From: Pseudokordiimonas caeni
Lineage (GTDB): Bacteria; Pseudomonadota; Alphaproteobacteria; Sphingomonadales; Kordiimonadaceae
Direction of reading: 5' to 3'
DNA length: 64,000 bases
Assembly: GCF_026719705.1 (NCBI RefSeq)
Contig: NZ_JAPPRR010000003.1
Span: forward strand, 186,001-250,000
Below, in pieces: positions 52,517-61,546 of this stretch. Made by a program: the position numbers and the translations under genes. Every line of letters starts with the position of its first letter. Position 1 is the stretch's first letter. The notes beneath the pieces were generated by a model. The model was not told where the DNA came from, did not search any database, and saw only the letters and a list, made by a program, of their open reading frames with translations.

Positions 52517-52587
52517 GTCATGCCGGGTCTGACCCGGCATCCAGCGGGTCTTACGGTCAGCATGGACCCCGGATCAGGTCCGGGGTG
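52517..52587. repeat. Dispersed double-palindrome (REP-like) element, copy 2
   Basis: ATGCCGGG/CCCGGCAT (52520-52540) followed by ACCCCGGA/TCCGGGGT (52566-52586), the reverse complement of the element at 16371-16441. Together with the element at 52408 it fills the space after the LytTR gene. Confidence 0.85.
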
Positions 52588-52852
52588 GCGATAGAGTGGC
52601 TGCGAGCTTTGTAGCCAATAGCTACTCAGGATCATTAACTTTTCATTAAATTTTAATTGGACGCGATGTCGGCTTTCGGCTAAACGCAAGATTGTATTCT
52701 TGGGGGATAAATCAGGCGGGCCGACGGCGACCGGGCCTCCCCGATGCGGATCGCGTCATTGCCTTTCCATAATATTCGGAAGGGTTTTTGAGGGCTTTGA
52801 ACAGGCAGGCGACTGGCCAATCCCTCTAGGGATTATCAAATGGGGGTTGTTC
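52588..52852. other. AT-rich gene-free leader of the first PEP-CTERM gene
   Basis: The rest of the 448-base gap after the LytTR gene. It contains TTAA-N7-TTAA (52635-52649), the shape of a CtrA box, in an AT-rich patch, and no convincing ORF. No terminator for the RND operon was identified here apart from the repeat hairpins. Confidence 0.4.
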
Positions 52853-53581
52853 ATGATCCGTCTTCTTTCCGGCGTCCGAGCAGCGTTCGCTGCTGTAGTT
52901 TTGATTGGAGCGCTTTCGACCGGTGCTAATGCAGCTGTCTACGAATTCACGGGAGATGCGTTGATTTCGGCGGACAAGGCCGCTTATTTTGGCTTTTCTT
53001 CAATGGGAACCTATAGTTTCCATGCGAAACTGACTATCGACGATCCACATCCAACCAGTTCTTTCCTTATTGATTCTGAATATCTTCATGATGAATTGTC
53101 GTTCTACGAATATTCGATTTTCCAGTGGACTTTGGGGAATAAGTCTTGGGAATTTTACGGTGGAAATACGTACGATCAAAACCAGATCGTCGTCATAGAC
53201 GGGATTGAAGACCGTATTTATGGCACTTTAGATGGGTTAAATGTGGAGGGATATGAAGAGGTTGCCTTACCGGGTATAACCATTACTGGAAGCGCTCTTT
53301 ATGCTCAGAACGACAATGAGCATATATTTTCAGGCTCGGATATTGCGCAGCTGGACAACTGGAATGACATTGAGACAACACTGGTTGCGCCGGGGCTTCG
53401 TGCTGGAGGAGCAATTGGTATAGACCTGCAGCCGGGTTACATAGGTTTGTACAATGTTGTAATGACCAGGGTCGATGGTTCGGTCAGCGGCATCCCCGAA
53501 CCCGCCACATGGCTCATGATGATCATGGGCTTTGGCCTCGCAGGCGTTGCTGCCCGGCGCCGGAGATGGCTGGCGGCCTGA
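52853..53581 (+). CDS. PEPxxWA-CTERM sorted secreted protein, AT-rich paralog
   Basis: 242 residues from ATG 52853. Signal peptide about 1-26 (cleavage after ANA) and a C-terminal sorting tag: IPEPATWLMM, hydrophobic helix, then ARRRRW. The body (about 30-215) is paralogous to the protein at 54294: YEFTGDA with YTFTGTA, FQWTLGNKSWEF with FKWELGNRSWEY, IDGIED with FDGISD. The central coding region is clearly AT-richer than its neighbours while the ends are GC-rich. Such proteins are exported and processed by an EpsH/exosortase-type enzyme, not encoded here. Confidence 0.85.
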   Translation: MIRLLSGVRAAFAAVVLIGALSTGANAAVYEFTGDALISADKAAYFGFSSMGTYSFHAKLTIDDPHPTSSFLIDSEYLHDELSFYEYSIFQWTLGNKSWEFYGGNTYDQNQIVVIDGIEDRIYGTLDGLNVEGYEEVALPGITITGSALYAQNDNEHIFSGSDIAQLDNWNDIETTLVAPGLRAGGAIGIDLQPGYIGLYNVVMTRVDGSVSGIPEPATWLMMIMGFGLAGVAARRRRWLAA

Positions 53582-53698
53582 GGCGCGCTCGGCCCATCAC
53601 GAAAGCCCTGCCGGGACGACGGGGCCTTTGTTTTTGCTTCCGGCGCGTGGCGGATCGGGGCATGCTCCGGCCACCGAAAACAAGAGCCACTGTTCGCC

Positions 53699-54223
53699 AT
53701 GCCCTTCACCCATCGTCTTGCCACCCCCGCCGATATCCCGCGCCTCACCGAAATCATGGAAGCATCGATCAGCGGGCTTTTGCCGGGCTTCCTGAGCGCA
53801 GAGCAGGTGACGGCCTCGCGCGCGCTGATGGGGCTTGATACCCAGCTGATCGAGGATGGCACCTATGTGGTGGTGCTGGACGGCGACGTGATCGTCGGCT
53901 GCGGGGGCTGGTCGCGCCGGGCGACGCTCTATGGCGGCAATCACACCGCAGGCCGTGATGCGGCACTGTTGGACCCCGCCAGGGACCGCGCCCGCATCCG
54001 CGCCATGTACACCGACCCCGCCCACGCCCGGCGCGGCATTGGCCGGCAGGTGATCGAGCTTTGCGAAGCTGCTGCCCGCTCGGAGGGCTTCACGCGCTAC
54101 ACCCTGATGGCGACGATGGCGGGCGTGCCCCTATATGAAGCCTGCGGCTACACACCCGTGCGCGAGGAAACCGTGATGGTCGGCACTGTCGGCGTGCCGC
54201 TGGTGGAAATGACAAAAGGCTGA
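53699..54223 (+). CDS. GNAT-family N-acetyltransferase
   Basis: 174 residues. The GNAT core is clear: acetyl-CoA-binding ARRGIGRQVIELCE (about 104-117, the R/QxxGxG/A pattern) preceded by ARIRAMYTDPA, and the C-terminal GVPLYEACGY. It would acetylate a small molecule or a protein N-terminus. Flanked by two PEP-CTERM paralogs on the same strand, but the gaps (117 and 70 bases) do not prove co-transcription. Confidence 0.88.
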   Translation: MPFTHRLATPADIPRLTEIMEASISGLLPGFLSAEQVTASRALMGLDTQLIEDGTYVVVLDGDVIVGCGGWSRRATLYGGNHTAGRDAALLDPARDRARIRAMYTDPAHARRGIGRQVIELCEAAARSEGFTRYTLMATMAGVPLYEACGYTPVREETVMVGTVGVPLVEMTKG

Positions 54224-54293
54224 TCCGGGTCAAGGAACCGTCTCCCGAAAGCTGGTAGAGGAAAGCATCTGCAAGATAGCGGGAGGTGCGATC

Positions 54294-55028
54294 ATGGGCT
54301 GGTTTTCAAGACAGGTGCGCCGGATGGGTGTGGCGGGGGCGATCGGCGCGGCGGCCTCGGGTGCGGCCATGGCCTCATCTGTGGTCTACACCTTCACCGG
54401 CACGGCCGACTTTCAGGGGAACGCGGCGCTTGCCACCGCTTTTGGCTATAGCCTTGCCGACCCTGCAACCTTCACCGCCCGTTTATGGACCGACGACAGT
54501 CTCGTGCGGTCTGCTGCTTTCTTCAAGGGCCAGCACGATGACACGGACTATGTGGCCCAGCAGGCGCGCTATTCCTATGGCTATTTCAAGTGGGAACTGG
54601 GCAACCGGAGTTGGGAATACGGCCCCGTCACTGATACCATCGGCAATCTCATCGGGATTTTCGATGGCATCAGCGACGGCACCACCAATATCTATGATTT
54701 CATGCGCGCACAGGGTGAGACGGATGTATCGCTCGGCGGTCTCAACATTACCTTCGCGCAGGTCAATGCCTTCAGCCTTGATGAGACGCTCATATCCGGC
54801 AATGACATGATCCTTTTCGACCAGTGGCCGATCCTTGCGCAGAATTCGGTGGAAGGCAGCATGATCTGGACTGACCTTGGCGAGGTCGATCTCTATGCCA
54901 TCAGCATGGTCAAATCCGCGGGCCCGGTGCCGGAGCCGGCCACCTGGCTGATGATGCTGATGGGCTTCGGCCTTGCGGGCAGGGCGGCGCGTGGCCGCGG
55001 GCTCAATGCCCGGCGTACACCGGCGTGA
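54294..55028 (+). CDS. PEPxxWA-CTERM sorted secreted protein, GC-rich paralog
   Basis: 244 residues. Signal peptide about 1-25 (cleavage after AMA) and sorting tag VPEPATWLMMLMGFGLAG followed by Arg-rich residues. The body is paralogous to the protein at 52853 but in ordinary GC-rich codon use. No cysteine or enzyme motif is visible; likely an extracellular or surface structural protein. GGGAGG precedes the start. Confidence 0.86.
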   Translation: MGWFSRQVRRMGVAGAIGAAASGAAMASSVVYTFTGTADFQGNAALATAFGYSLADPATFTARLWTDDSLVRSAAFFKGQHDDTDYVAQQARYSYGYFKWELGNRSWEYGPVTDTIGNLIGIFDGISDGTTNIYDFMRAQGETDVSLGGLNITFAQVNAFSLDETLISGNDMILFDQWPILAQNSVEGSMIWTDLGEVDLYAISMVKSAGPVPEPATWLMMLMGFGLAGRAARGRGLNARRTPA

Positions 55029-55082
55029 GGGGATGATGGCCGTCCCGCGCAGGAAGCGAGACGGCCTGAGTGCAGGGTGGGG

Positions 55083-55574
55083 TTACCAGCCCACGTGTGG
55101 GGCGTCGGGCCCCATCAGCCAGGGCTCGATGCCGACGAAACCGCCACCGTTGCCGGTAAGGTCGACCGGGTCAGATACCGCCGGGCGGTCGTCCATGGGA
55201 AGATCGATGCCGGCGCCCAAGGCCCAGTCATGGATTGCCTGCCACGCACCGTCGCCAATGGCATCGTAGGAGCCTGCAAGCTCCCCGCTTTCCAGGGCTT
55301 TCTCGAAAGCCAGCCACGGCTCGCCTTCGATCTCCACCCCGGCCAGATCCCAGCTTGCCGGGTCTGCCAGTTTGGCGAGGAGTGTCTCGACGGTCGGCGG
55401 GGTGGCACCGTCGGCAAATCCGCAGTCGATGCCATCCGTGAAGTCGTAGCCGGTGTCTTCATCGCCGTACCAGGGAAGAATGTGAAATTCTCCGCCATCC
55501 GCCTCCTCGGCCGCCGGCTTTTCGCTCAGCGAGGGCAAAGCCCCCTTGCCCTCCATTCTGCTCATGAATCGCAT
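55083..55574 (-). CDS. Hypothetical acidic protein
   Basis: 163 residues from ATG 55574, which has AGGGGA upstream. Very acidic, with Gly/Asp/Trp-rich segments (FHILPWYGDEDTGYDF, VGIEPWLMGPD) and no signal peptide or membrane helix. No family recognised. It is convergent with the GC-rich PEP-CTERM gene and lies about 160 bases from ymdB. Confidence 0.6.
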   Translation of the reverse strand: MRFMSRMEGKGALPSLSEKPAAEEADGGEFHILPWYGDEDTGYDFTDGIDCGFADGATPPTVETLLAKLADPASWDLAGVEIEGEPWLAFEKALESGELAGSYDAIGDGAWQAIHDWALGAGIDLPMDDRPAVSDPVDLTGNGGGFVGIEPWLMGPDAPHVGW

Positions 55575-55733
55575 GATAGGTCCCCTTGCTTCATTCATGT
55601 GGGTTTGGTGCCATCCGAAGATGGCGGACCCCATGAAACGGCATGCGGGATGAACGGTACCTGAATAACCACTTCAGGTGGCAGTGTGGTTTTGGACTTC
55701 TGCTTTGCAGGTGCCGTGGCAAGGGCCAGTATT

Positions 55734-56549
55734 CTACACCGCCGGGATATGTTCCATCAGGCGGGGGCCGATGCGGACGGGTTCGATGCGTTTGGCAAGG
55801 CCCGTGCGGTCGTCGGTTTCAACGAAGGTGCCGCAGATGGTGGCGGGGCCTTCGGCCGGGCTGTAGCGTTCCTTGTTCATCTTGGTGAGAAACCGGCTGA
55901 TTGGCTCGTCCTTCTGCATGCCGATCACGCTGTTATAGTCGCCGCACATGCCCGCGTCCGTCTGGTAGGCGGTGCCACCATCCAGAATCTGGCAATCAGC
56001 GGTCGGGATATGGCTGTGGGTGCCAACCACTAGGCTCACCCGGCCATCCAGATAATGGCCCATCGCCATTTTTTCGGACGTCGCCTCGCCGTGGAAATCG
56101 ACAAGGATCGCATTCACGGTGACACCCAGGCGGTGGTTCTTCAGCACGCTATCAATCGCGCGGAAGGGGCAGTCCATCGGGTTCATGAAGGTGCGAGCCA
56201 TGGCGTTGATCACCATCACCTTCTTGCCGCGCGGGGCCTCATAGATATGCCAGCCGCGACCCGGTGTGCCTTCGGGATAGTTGATGGGGCGGAGGATGCG
56301 CGGATCGCTGTCAATCGCGCTCATGATATCGCGCTGGTCGAACGTATGGTTGCCGCCCGAAATCACATCGGCACCCGATTGGATGACCGAGTTGGCGATC
56401 TTGTCAGTCAATCCGAAGCCTGCCGCTGCGTTCTCGCCGTTCACCACGACGAAATCGAGCTTGAGTTTCTGGCGGAGGTCCGGCAGTGCGGCCACGGCCG
56501 CGTCCCGGCCGCTCCGTCCCATCAGGTCTCCGAGAAACAACAGTCGCAT
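55734..56549 (-). CDS. ymdB: YmdB-family metallophosphoesterase
   Basis: 271 residues, usual family length. Dinuclear-metal residues are all visible: FLGDLMG (Asp 8), NGEN (near 39), GGNHTFD (near 66), VDFHGEATSEK and GTHSHIPTAD. YmdB proteins hydrolyse cyclic nucleotides or other phosphodiesters, and in Bacillus they affect biofilm fate. AAAGG precedes ATG 56549. It lies 20 bases downstream of the formyltetrahydrofolate ligase gene, so it should belong to the zapA-6S-ligase transcription unit. Confidence 0.92.
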   Translation of the reverse strand: MRLLFLGDLMGRSGRDAAVAALPDLRQKLKLDFVVVNGENAAAGFGLTDKIANSVIQSGADVISGGNHTFDQRDIMSAIDSDPRILRPINYPEGTPGRGWHIYEAPRGKKVMVINAMARTFMNPMDCPFRAIDSVLKNHRLGVTVNAILVDFHGEATSEKMAMGHYLDGRVSLVVGTHSHIPTADCQILDGGTAYQTDAGMCGDYNSVIGMQKDEPISRFLTKMNKERYSPAEGPATICGTFVETDDRTGLAKRIEPVRIGPRLMEHIPAV

Positions 56550-56569
56550 GGGCGGGCCTTTCCTTTTCG

Positions 56570-57151
56570 TCAGGTCTTGTTGTGGCGTTGGGGCACATAG
56601 ATGCCCGTTTCGGTGATGATGCCATGGAGCGGCATGTCATGCACCTCTCGCGGGATATAGTTCACGAACTGGCCGGCATAGGCAAAGCCGAATGCGGATG
56701 CCCCGGGCATCGCTGCCAGTGTGCGGTCATAATAGCCGCCGCCTTGCCCCAGTCGGTAACAGTCGGCGTCGTACGAGAGAAGCGGCACGATGAGCGTCGA
56801 GGGTGTCACCACCGGTGCATCGCCGCCCGGCATCATGATGCCATAGGGGCCTTCAACCAGCGGGTCGCCTTCGCCGAAACGGCGGAAGGTGAGGGGCTCG
56901 TCGTCACCCCGCACCACGGGAAGCGCGATTTCAAACCCGGCACGCTCCAGCGCCATCATCAGGAGGCGCGGGTCGAGTTCGTCCCCCTTTGGCCAGTAGC
57001 CGGCGATCACACTGCCCTTGGGGCGCGCCATCAGGAACTTCAGGCCGTGGTCGACAATCGCCTCAGCTGCGGCATAGCCATACATCTTGGCAAGCCCGGC
57101 ACGGATGCGGCGCGCCTCGGCGCGAAGAGCCGTCTTATCTGCGTTTTCCAT
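56570..57151 (-). CDS. ygfA: 5-formyltetrahydrofolate cyclo-ligase
   Basis: 193 residues. C-terminal ATP-binding loop LGQGGGYYDRTLA (near 140), VPLLSYDADCYRLG just before it, and N-terminal basic KTALRAEARRIRAG. It converts 5-formyl-THF to 5,10-methenyl-THF with ATP. It sits directly downstream of the 6S RNA, the order found in gammaproteobacteria too, where expression is linked to 6S transcription. Confidence 0.93.
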   Translation of the reverse strand: MENADKTALRAEARRIRAGLAKMYGYAAAEAIVDHGLKFLMARPKGSVIAGYWPKGDELDPRLLMMALERAGFEIALPVVRGDDEPLTFRRFGEGDPLVEGPYGIMMPGGDAPVVTPSTLIVPLLSYDADCYRLGQGGGYYDRTLAAMPGASAFGFAYAGQFVNYIPREVHDMPLHGIITETGIYVPQRHNKT

Positions 57152-57187
57152 TGGCCGGTCCTCGGGTGGTGGGGCCGAAAGAGAAGG

Positions 57188-57351
57188 GTGCGGGACCGCC
57201 TCTGCCGTCTGACGTTTGTATCCTCCGGAACCTGCAATGCAGGTGGGTGCCGTATGTGCCGGACCACGATCCAGCTCAGGGACAGCTCCCTGGAAGAACT
57301 TATAGCCCCGGGGAATTACTGCATATCGCGCGCACAGCGCAGTACCCGCGC
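57188..57351 (-). ncRNA. ssrS: 6S RNA candidate
   Basis: The 207-base gap between zapA and the formyltetrahydrofolate ligase gene holds a rod-like RNA of about 160 nucleotides. The closing stem pairs 57349-57339 (GCGGGUACUGC) with 57199-57190 (GCGGUCCCGC). The next stem is UUCCCCGG (57316-57309) with CCGGAGGA (57228-57221), and the apical hairpin is GCUGGA/UCCGGC near 57275-57258. A small CCUGCA/UGCAGG hairpin lies in the 3' side of the bubble. Position, length and fold match alphaproteobacterial 6S RNA, which binds the housekeeping RNA polymerase holoenzyme. Ends are approximate; the promoter would lie in the end of zapA. Confidence 0.82.
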
Positions 57352-57358
57352 CGCTTAT

Positions 57359-57676
57359 TTAAGCTTTCTCGAGCCTTTCTGCAATGCCTTCCACTTCTGC
57401 GGCCACTTCATTGAGGACGGAAGCGAAGTCATCGGCGCTGAAAGTGCCGACGATGCCGGGGGTGCCGCCCGATTCGAGCGCATCCTGCAATTCATCGGCA
57501 ATCATCAGCGAAACCATGAGAAGGAGCCGCGCTTCGCTGACATGGCCAAGGCGCACTGTCAGGTCGCGGGCCTTGCTATCCACATAGGAAGCAAGGTCAT
57601 GAAGGCGGCTTTCCTCGCCGTCGGCGCAGGCGAGGGGATAGAGCTTGCCGTTGATATTCACATTGATCTGGGCCAT
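57359..57676 (-). CDS. zapA: Cell division protein ZapA
   Basis: 105 residues. N-terminal beta-hairpin domain (AQINVNINGKLYPLAC) and a long helix with LHDLASYVDSKA, then the dimerising coiled coil to the C-terminus. ZapA binds and bundles FtsZ at the division site. It follows the coiled-coil gene by one base and is followed by the 6S RNA. Confidence 0.93.
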   Translation of the reverse strand: MAQINVNINGKLYPLACADGEESRLHDLASYVDSKARDLTVRLGHVSEARLLLMVSLMIADELQDALESGGTPGIVGTFSADDFASVLNEVAAEVEGIAERLEKA

Positions 57677-57677
57677 C

Positions 57678-58172
57678 TCACACCTCTGCCATCAGGCTTT
57701 CAAGCTCGGCAATCGCGGCATCGAGGCTTGCTTTCATTTCGTCGCGTTCTTCGGTCAGGCGGTTGAGCGCCGAACGCAGCGTGCGGTTTTCCACCATCAG
57801 GTCGCTATTGTCGTCCATCTGGCTGCCGGCCGCGTCATATTGGTCCTGCAACTGGGCATACTGGCGCTTCAGGAGCGCATAATTCTTTTCAATCGCCGCT
57901 TTTTCTTCCGCCACCAGCCGCAGTTCCTCGGCCAGCTCCTCGCCACCGCCTTGCGGGGCGAGCGCCATGGAGGCGATCTGTTCGTGCAGTTTCAGGTTTT
58001 CCGTCTCGAGCCGCGTCACGCGGCGGGACATTTCGTCCTTTTCCTCGACGATTTCAGACGCCATGGCGATGGCTTCGCGTTGGCTCGCCACACCCTGGGC
58101 GAGGCGCGACAAGGCCCCTTCGAGTCGCGCGCGGGCGCGTTCCAGTTCGTCCGGTCGGTGGTTTGCGGCCAT
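57678..58172 (-). CDS. Coiled-coil protein upstream of zapA (DUF4164-like)
   Basis: 164 residues from ATG 58172, with AAAGGA upstream; a longer frame lacks a ribosome site. Almost entirely heptad-repeat helix (about 8-60 and 70-160), Glu/Leu-rich, with no membrane helix. Its place immediately before zapA suggests a divisome-associated partner, analogous in shape to ZapB, but sequence alone does not establish that. Confidence 0.72.
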   Translation of the reverse strand: MAANHRPDELERARARLEGALSRLAQGVASQREAIAMASEIVEEKDEMSRRVTRLETENLKLHEQIASMALAPQGGGEELAEELRLVAEEKAAIEKNYALLKRQYAQLQDQYDAAGSQMDDNSDLMVENRTLRSALNRLTEERDEMKASLDAAIAELESLMAEV

Positions 58173-58415
58173 GACTGTATCTTTCCTTTTGCCCGCCCTT
58201 GAGGCCTGCGAGGATAGGGCTTTCCTTGGACGAAGGTCAATCGGGCAGGTGGAAGTGTGTCGTGAGTGGCAGAAATCGGCGCATCGCGGCCCTTCTTCGG
58301 TTGACTCAGAGAGGCTTCCTCGCCATTTTGCCGCCATTCGGCGCCGGGGCGGCAGACGAGCGCACCCCCGAGGCGCCCGCTTGTCTCATTCTTCACAGAA
58401 AGAAGCCGCTTAAAA

Positions 58416-60419
58416 ATGAACGCCCCGATCGAGCTGACCGACGAACAGATCCACAAGAACATGGCCAATGCCATCCGCGCCCTTTCGATGGATGCGGTGC
58501 AGAAAGCCAATTCCGGCCACCCCGGCATGCCGATGGGTATGGCTGATGTGGCCACCGTGCTGTTCTCGAAGTTCCTGCGGTTTGACCCCAAATGGCCGAC
58601 CTGGCCGGGTCGCGACCGTTTCGTTCTGTCGGCCGGTCATGGCTCGATGCTCATCTATTCGCTCTTGCACCTGACGGGCTACGAGCGCCCGACGATGGAA
58701 GACATCAAGAATTTCCGTCAGCTGCACAGCCCGACCGCCGGCCACCCCGAATTCGGCGAGTGCCCGGGCGTTGAAACGACCACCGGCCCGCTCGGCCAAG
58801 GTCTTGCCACCTCGGTCGGCATGGCGATTGCCGAACGCCTTGCCAACAAGGAATTTGGCGGCGACCTCTTTGATTACCACACCTATGTGATCGCCGGTGA
58901 CGGCTGCTTGATGGAAGGCGTTTCGCAGGAAGCCATCTCGCTCGCCGGTCACCTGAAGCTCGGCAAGATGGTTGTCCTCTGGGATGACAACTCGATCTCG
59001 ATCGACGGCAAGACCGACCTGTCGACCAGCGAAGACATGCACATGCGCTTCGAAGCTGCCGGCTGGCATGTGCAGTCGGTGGACGGCCATGACGAGGAAG
59101 CGATTGAGACCGCCATCGAGCTTGCCCGTGAAGACGAGCGCCCCTCGCTGATCGCCTGCCGCACCGTGATCGGCTTCGGCGCCCCGAACAAGCAGGGCAC
59201 CTCGGCAACCCACGGCTCGCCGCTCGGTGCTGACGAAATCGCCGCCGCGCGCGTTGAACTCGGCTGGCCGCATGAGCCCTTCGTGATCCCTGAAGATGTG
59301 CTCGCCAACTGGCGTAAGGTCGGTGCGGCCGGTGCCAAGCTCACCGCTTCGTGGAAAAAGAAATTCGATGGCCTCGATGCTGCTAAAAAAGCCGATCTGG
59401 AGCGCCGCCTGAACAAGGACCTGCCGGCCGGCTTCGACAAGGCGATTGACGACTATAAAGCCAAGCTTGCGGCTGAACCCCAGAAGGTCGCTACCCGCAA
59501 GGCGAGCCAGATGGCGCTTGAAGTGATCAATGCGGTGCTCCCCGAAACCATCGGCGGCTCGGCGGACCTCACGGGCTCGAACCTCACGCTCACCAAAGGC
59601 ATGGGCGCGATCACCGCTGACGATTTCTCTGGCCGTTACATGTATTACGGCATCCGCGAGTTCGAAATGTGCGCTGCCATGAACGGTATCGCGCTCTCGA
59701 ACATGCATATCCCCTATGGCGGCACGTTCCTCGTGTTCACCGATTATGCCCGCCCGGCGATCCGTCTGGCGGCGCTGATGAAGCAGCGTGCGATCTATGT
59801 GATGACGCACGACAGCATCGGCCTTGGTGAAGACGGCCCGACCCACCAGCCGATCGAGCATCTGGCGTCGCTGCGCGCCATGCCGAACCTCAATGTGTTC
59901 CGCCCGGCCGATGTGGTCGAAACGGCTGAATGCTGGGCACTGGCACTGAAAGCCAAGGAAACGCCGAGCATCCTGTCGCTGACCCGCCAGAACCTGCCGC
60001 AGCTGCGCGCCGAATTCACGACTGAAAACCTCTGCGCCAAGGGCGGCTATGTGCTCCGCGAGGCCACCGGCGGCAAGCCGAAGGTCGTGCTGATCGGCAC
60101 CGGTTCGGAAGTCGAGATCGCGGCGAAAGCCCGCGACATCCTCGAAGCCGAAGGTATTGCCACCCGCCTTGTTTCCATGCCGTCGACCGAGCTTTTCGAC
60201 AAGCAGGACGCTGCCTACAAGGCAAGCGTGCTGCCGGCGGATGCCCTGAAAGCATCGATCGAAGCCGCGTCGACCTTCGGCTGGCAGCGTTACACCGGCC
60301 TTGACGGCGTGAATATCGGGATCGACAGCTTCGGTGCGTCGGCCCCGGCAGAACAGCTTTACGATCATTTCGGCGTGACTGCCGAAGCGCTTGTTGCGGC
60401 TGTCAAAAACAAGCTCTAA
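58416..60419 (+). CDS. tkt: Transketolase
   Basis: 667 residues, normal length. Thiamine diphosphate motif GDGCLMEGVSQEA through WDDNSISIDG, substrate His in NSGHPGMP and SAGHGS, and transketolase signature 2 around GEDGPTHQPIEHL. It shuttles two-carbon units in the pentose phosphate pathway. First of the carbon-metabolism trio tkt-gap-pgk; 53 bases to gap without an obvious terminator. Confidence 0.97.
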   Translation: MNAPIELTDEQIHKNMANAIRALSMDAVQKANSGHPGMPMGMADVATVLFSKFLRFDPKWPTWPGRDRFVLSAGHGSMLIYSLLHLTGYERPTMEDIKNFRQLHSPTAGHPEFGECPGVETTTGPLGQGLATSVGMAIAERLANKEFGGDLFDYHTYVIAGDGCLMEGVSQEAISLAGHLKLGKMVVLWDDNSISIDGKTDLSTSEDMHMRFEAAGWHVQSVDGHDEEAIETAIELAREDERPSLIACRTVIGFGAPNKQGTSATHGSPLGADEIAAARVELGWPHEPFVIPEDVLANWRKVGAAGAKLTASWKKKFDGLDAAKKADLERRLNKDLPAGFDKAIDDYKAKLAAEPQKVATRKASQMALEVINAVLPETIGGSADLTGSNLTLTKGMGAITADDFSGRYMYYGIREFEMCAAMNGIALSNMHIPYGGTFLVFTDYARPAIRLAALMKQRAIYVMTHDSIGLGEDGPTHQPIEHLASLRAMPNLNVFRPADVVETAECWALALKAKETPSILSLTRQNLPQLRAEFTTENLCAKGGYVLREATGGKPKVVLIGTGSEVEIAAKARDILEAEGIATRLVSMPSTELFDKQDAAYKASVLPADALKASIEAASTFGWQRYTGLDGVNIGIDSFGASAPAEQLYDHFGVTAEALVAAVKNKL

Positions 60420-60472
60420 TAAAAAACAGCAATTCTGGTCCCCAGACCACGATCTAACCCGGAGGAATACCC

Positions 60473-61480
60473 ATGACGGTTCGTGTTTCCATTAACGGCT
60501 TTGGCCGCATCGGCCGGAACGTGCTGCGCGCTATCTATGAAAGCGGCCGCACGGACATCAAGGTTGTTGCCATCAACGACCTCGGCGATGTCGAGATGAA
60601 TGCCTATCTCCTGCGTCGCGACAGCGTCCACGGCCCGTTCCGTGGTGAAGTCGGCGTGGACGGCGACAGCATCGTCGTGAATGGCGACCGTATCCGCGTA
60701 ACCGCCGAGCGCAACCCGGCTGACCTGCCGTGGGGCAAGGAAGGCGTTGATATCGCCATGGAATGCACCGGTATCTTCACGAAGGCTGAAAAAGCCCGCC
60801 TGCACCTCGATGCCGGCGCCAAGAAGGTGCTGATCTCGGCGCCCGGCACGGGTGAAGACCGCACCGTGGTTTACGGTGTGAACCATCACCTGCTGACCAA
60901 AGACGACATCATCGTCTCGAACGCGTCCTGCACCACCAACTGCCTGGCACCCGTTGCCAAGGTGCTGAACGACCTCGTGGGTATCGAGCGTGGCTACATG
61001 ACCACCGTTCACGCCTACACTGGCGACCAGCCGGTGCTTGATACGCTCCACAGTGACCCGCGCCGCGCACGTGCGGCTGCCCTGTCGATGATCCCGACCT
61101 CGACCGGTGCCGCGAAAGCCGTTGGCCTCGTGCTGCCGGAGCTCAAAGGCAAGCTCGACGGTTCGGCCGTTCGCGTACCGACCCCGAACGTATCGATGAT
61201 CGACCTGAAGTTCGATGCCGGCCGCGAGACCTCGGCGGAAGAGATCAACGCAGCCATCAAGGCAGCTTCGAACGGTGCGCTCAAGGGCGTTCTCGGCTAC
61301 GAAGACACCCCGGCTGTTTCGATCGACTTCAACCACTGCGCCAACAGCTCGACCTTCGACGCCAGCCAGACGAAAGTCATCGACGGCAAGTTCGTGCGTG
61401 TCCTTTCGTGGTACGACAACGAATGGGGCTTCTCGAACCGCATGTCGGATACGGCAGTGGCGATGGCCAAGCTCGGCTGA
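60473..61480 (+). CDS. gap: Glyceraldehyde-3-phosphate dehydrogenase, type I
   Basis: 335 residues. NAD-binding [13 protein letters not shown], catalytic Cys 153 in [12 protein letters not shown], His in TVHAYTGDQ. Asp-like specificity segment AINDLGD is typical of NAD-type enzymes. GGAGGA ribosome site. A terminator-like hairpin separates it from pgk. Confidence 0.97.
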   Translation: MTVRVSINGFGRIGRNVLRAIYESGRTDIKVVAINDLGDVEMNAYLLRRDSVHGPFRGEVGVDGDSIVVNGDRIRVTAERNPADLPWGKEGVDIAMECTGIFTKAEKARLHLDAGAKKVLISAPGTGEDRTVVYGVNHHLLTKDDIIVSNASCTTNCLAPVAKVLNDLVGIERGYMTTVHAYTGDQPVLDTLHSDPRRARAAALSMIPTSTGAAKAVGLVLPELKGKLDGSAVRVPTPNVSMIDLKFDAGRETSAEEINAAIKAASNGALKGVLGYEDTPAVSIDFNHCANSSTFDASQTKVIDGKFVRVLSWYDNEWGFSNRMSDTAVAMAKLG

Positions 61481-61500
61481 GGCTGAGACAGAATACCGGA

Positions 61501-61526
61501 GGGCGGCCTTGTGCCGCCCTTTGTTT
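61501..61526 (+). terminator. Terminator-like hairpin between gap and pgk
   Basis: GGGCGGC-CTTGT-GCCGCCC followed by TTTGTTTT, 20 bases after gap and 20 bases before pgk. It would lower or uncouple pgk transcription. Confidence 0.8.
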
Positions 61527-61546
61527 TAAAGGACCGGAGACCTCCC

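Noticed and set aside
52635-52649. TTAA-N7-TTAA as a CtrA box
   Set aside because: It occurs in an AT-rich patch 200 bases from the next gene, where such a short pattern is expected by chance; kept only as a note in the region description.
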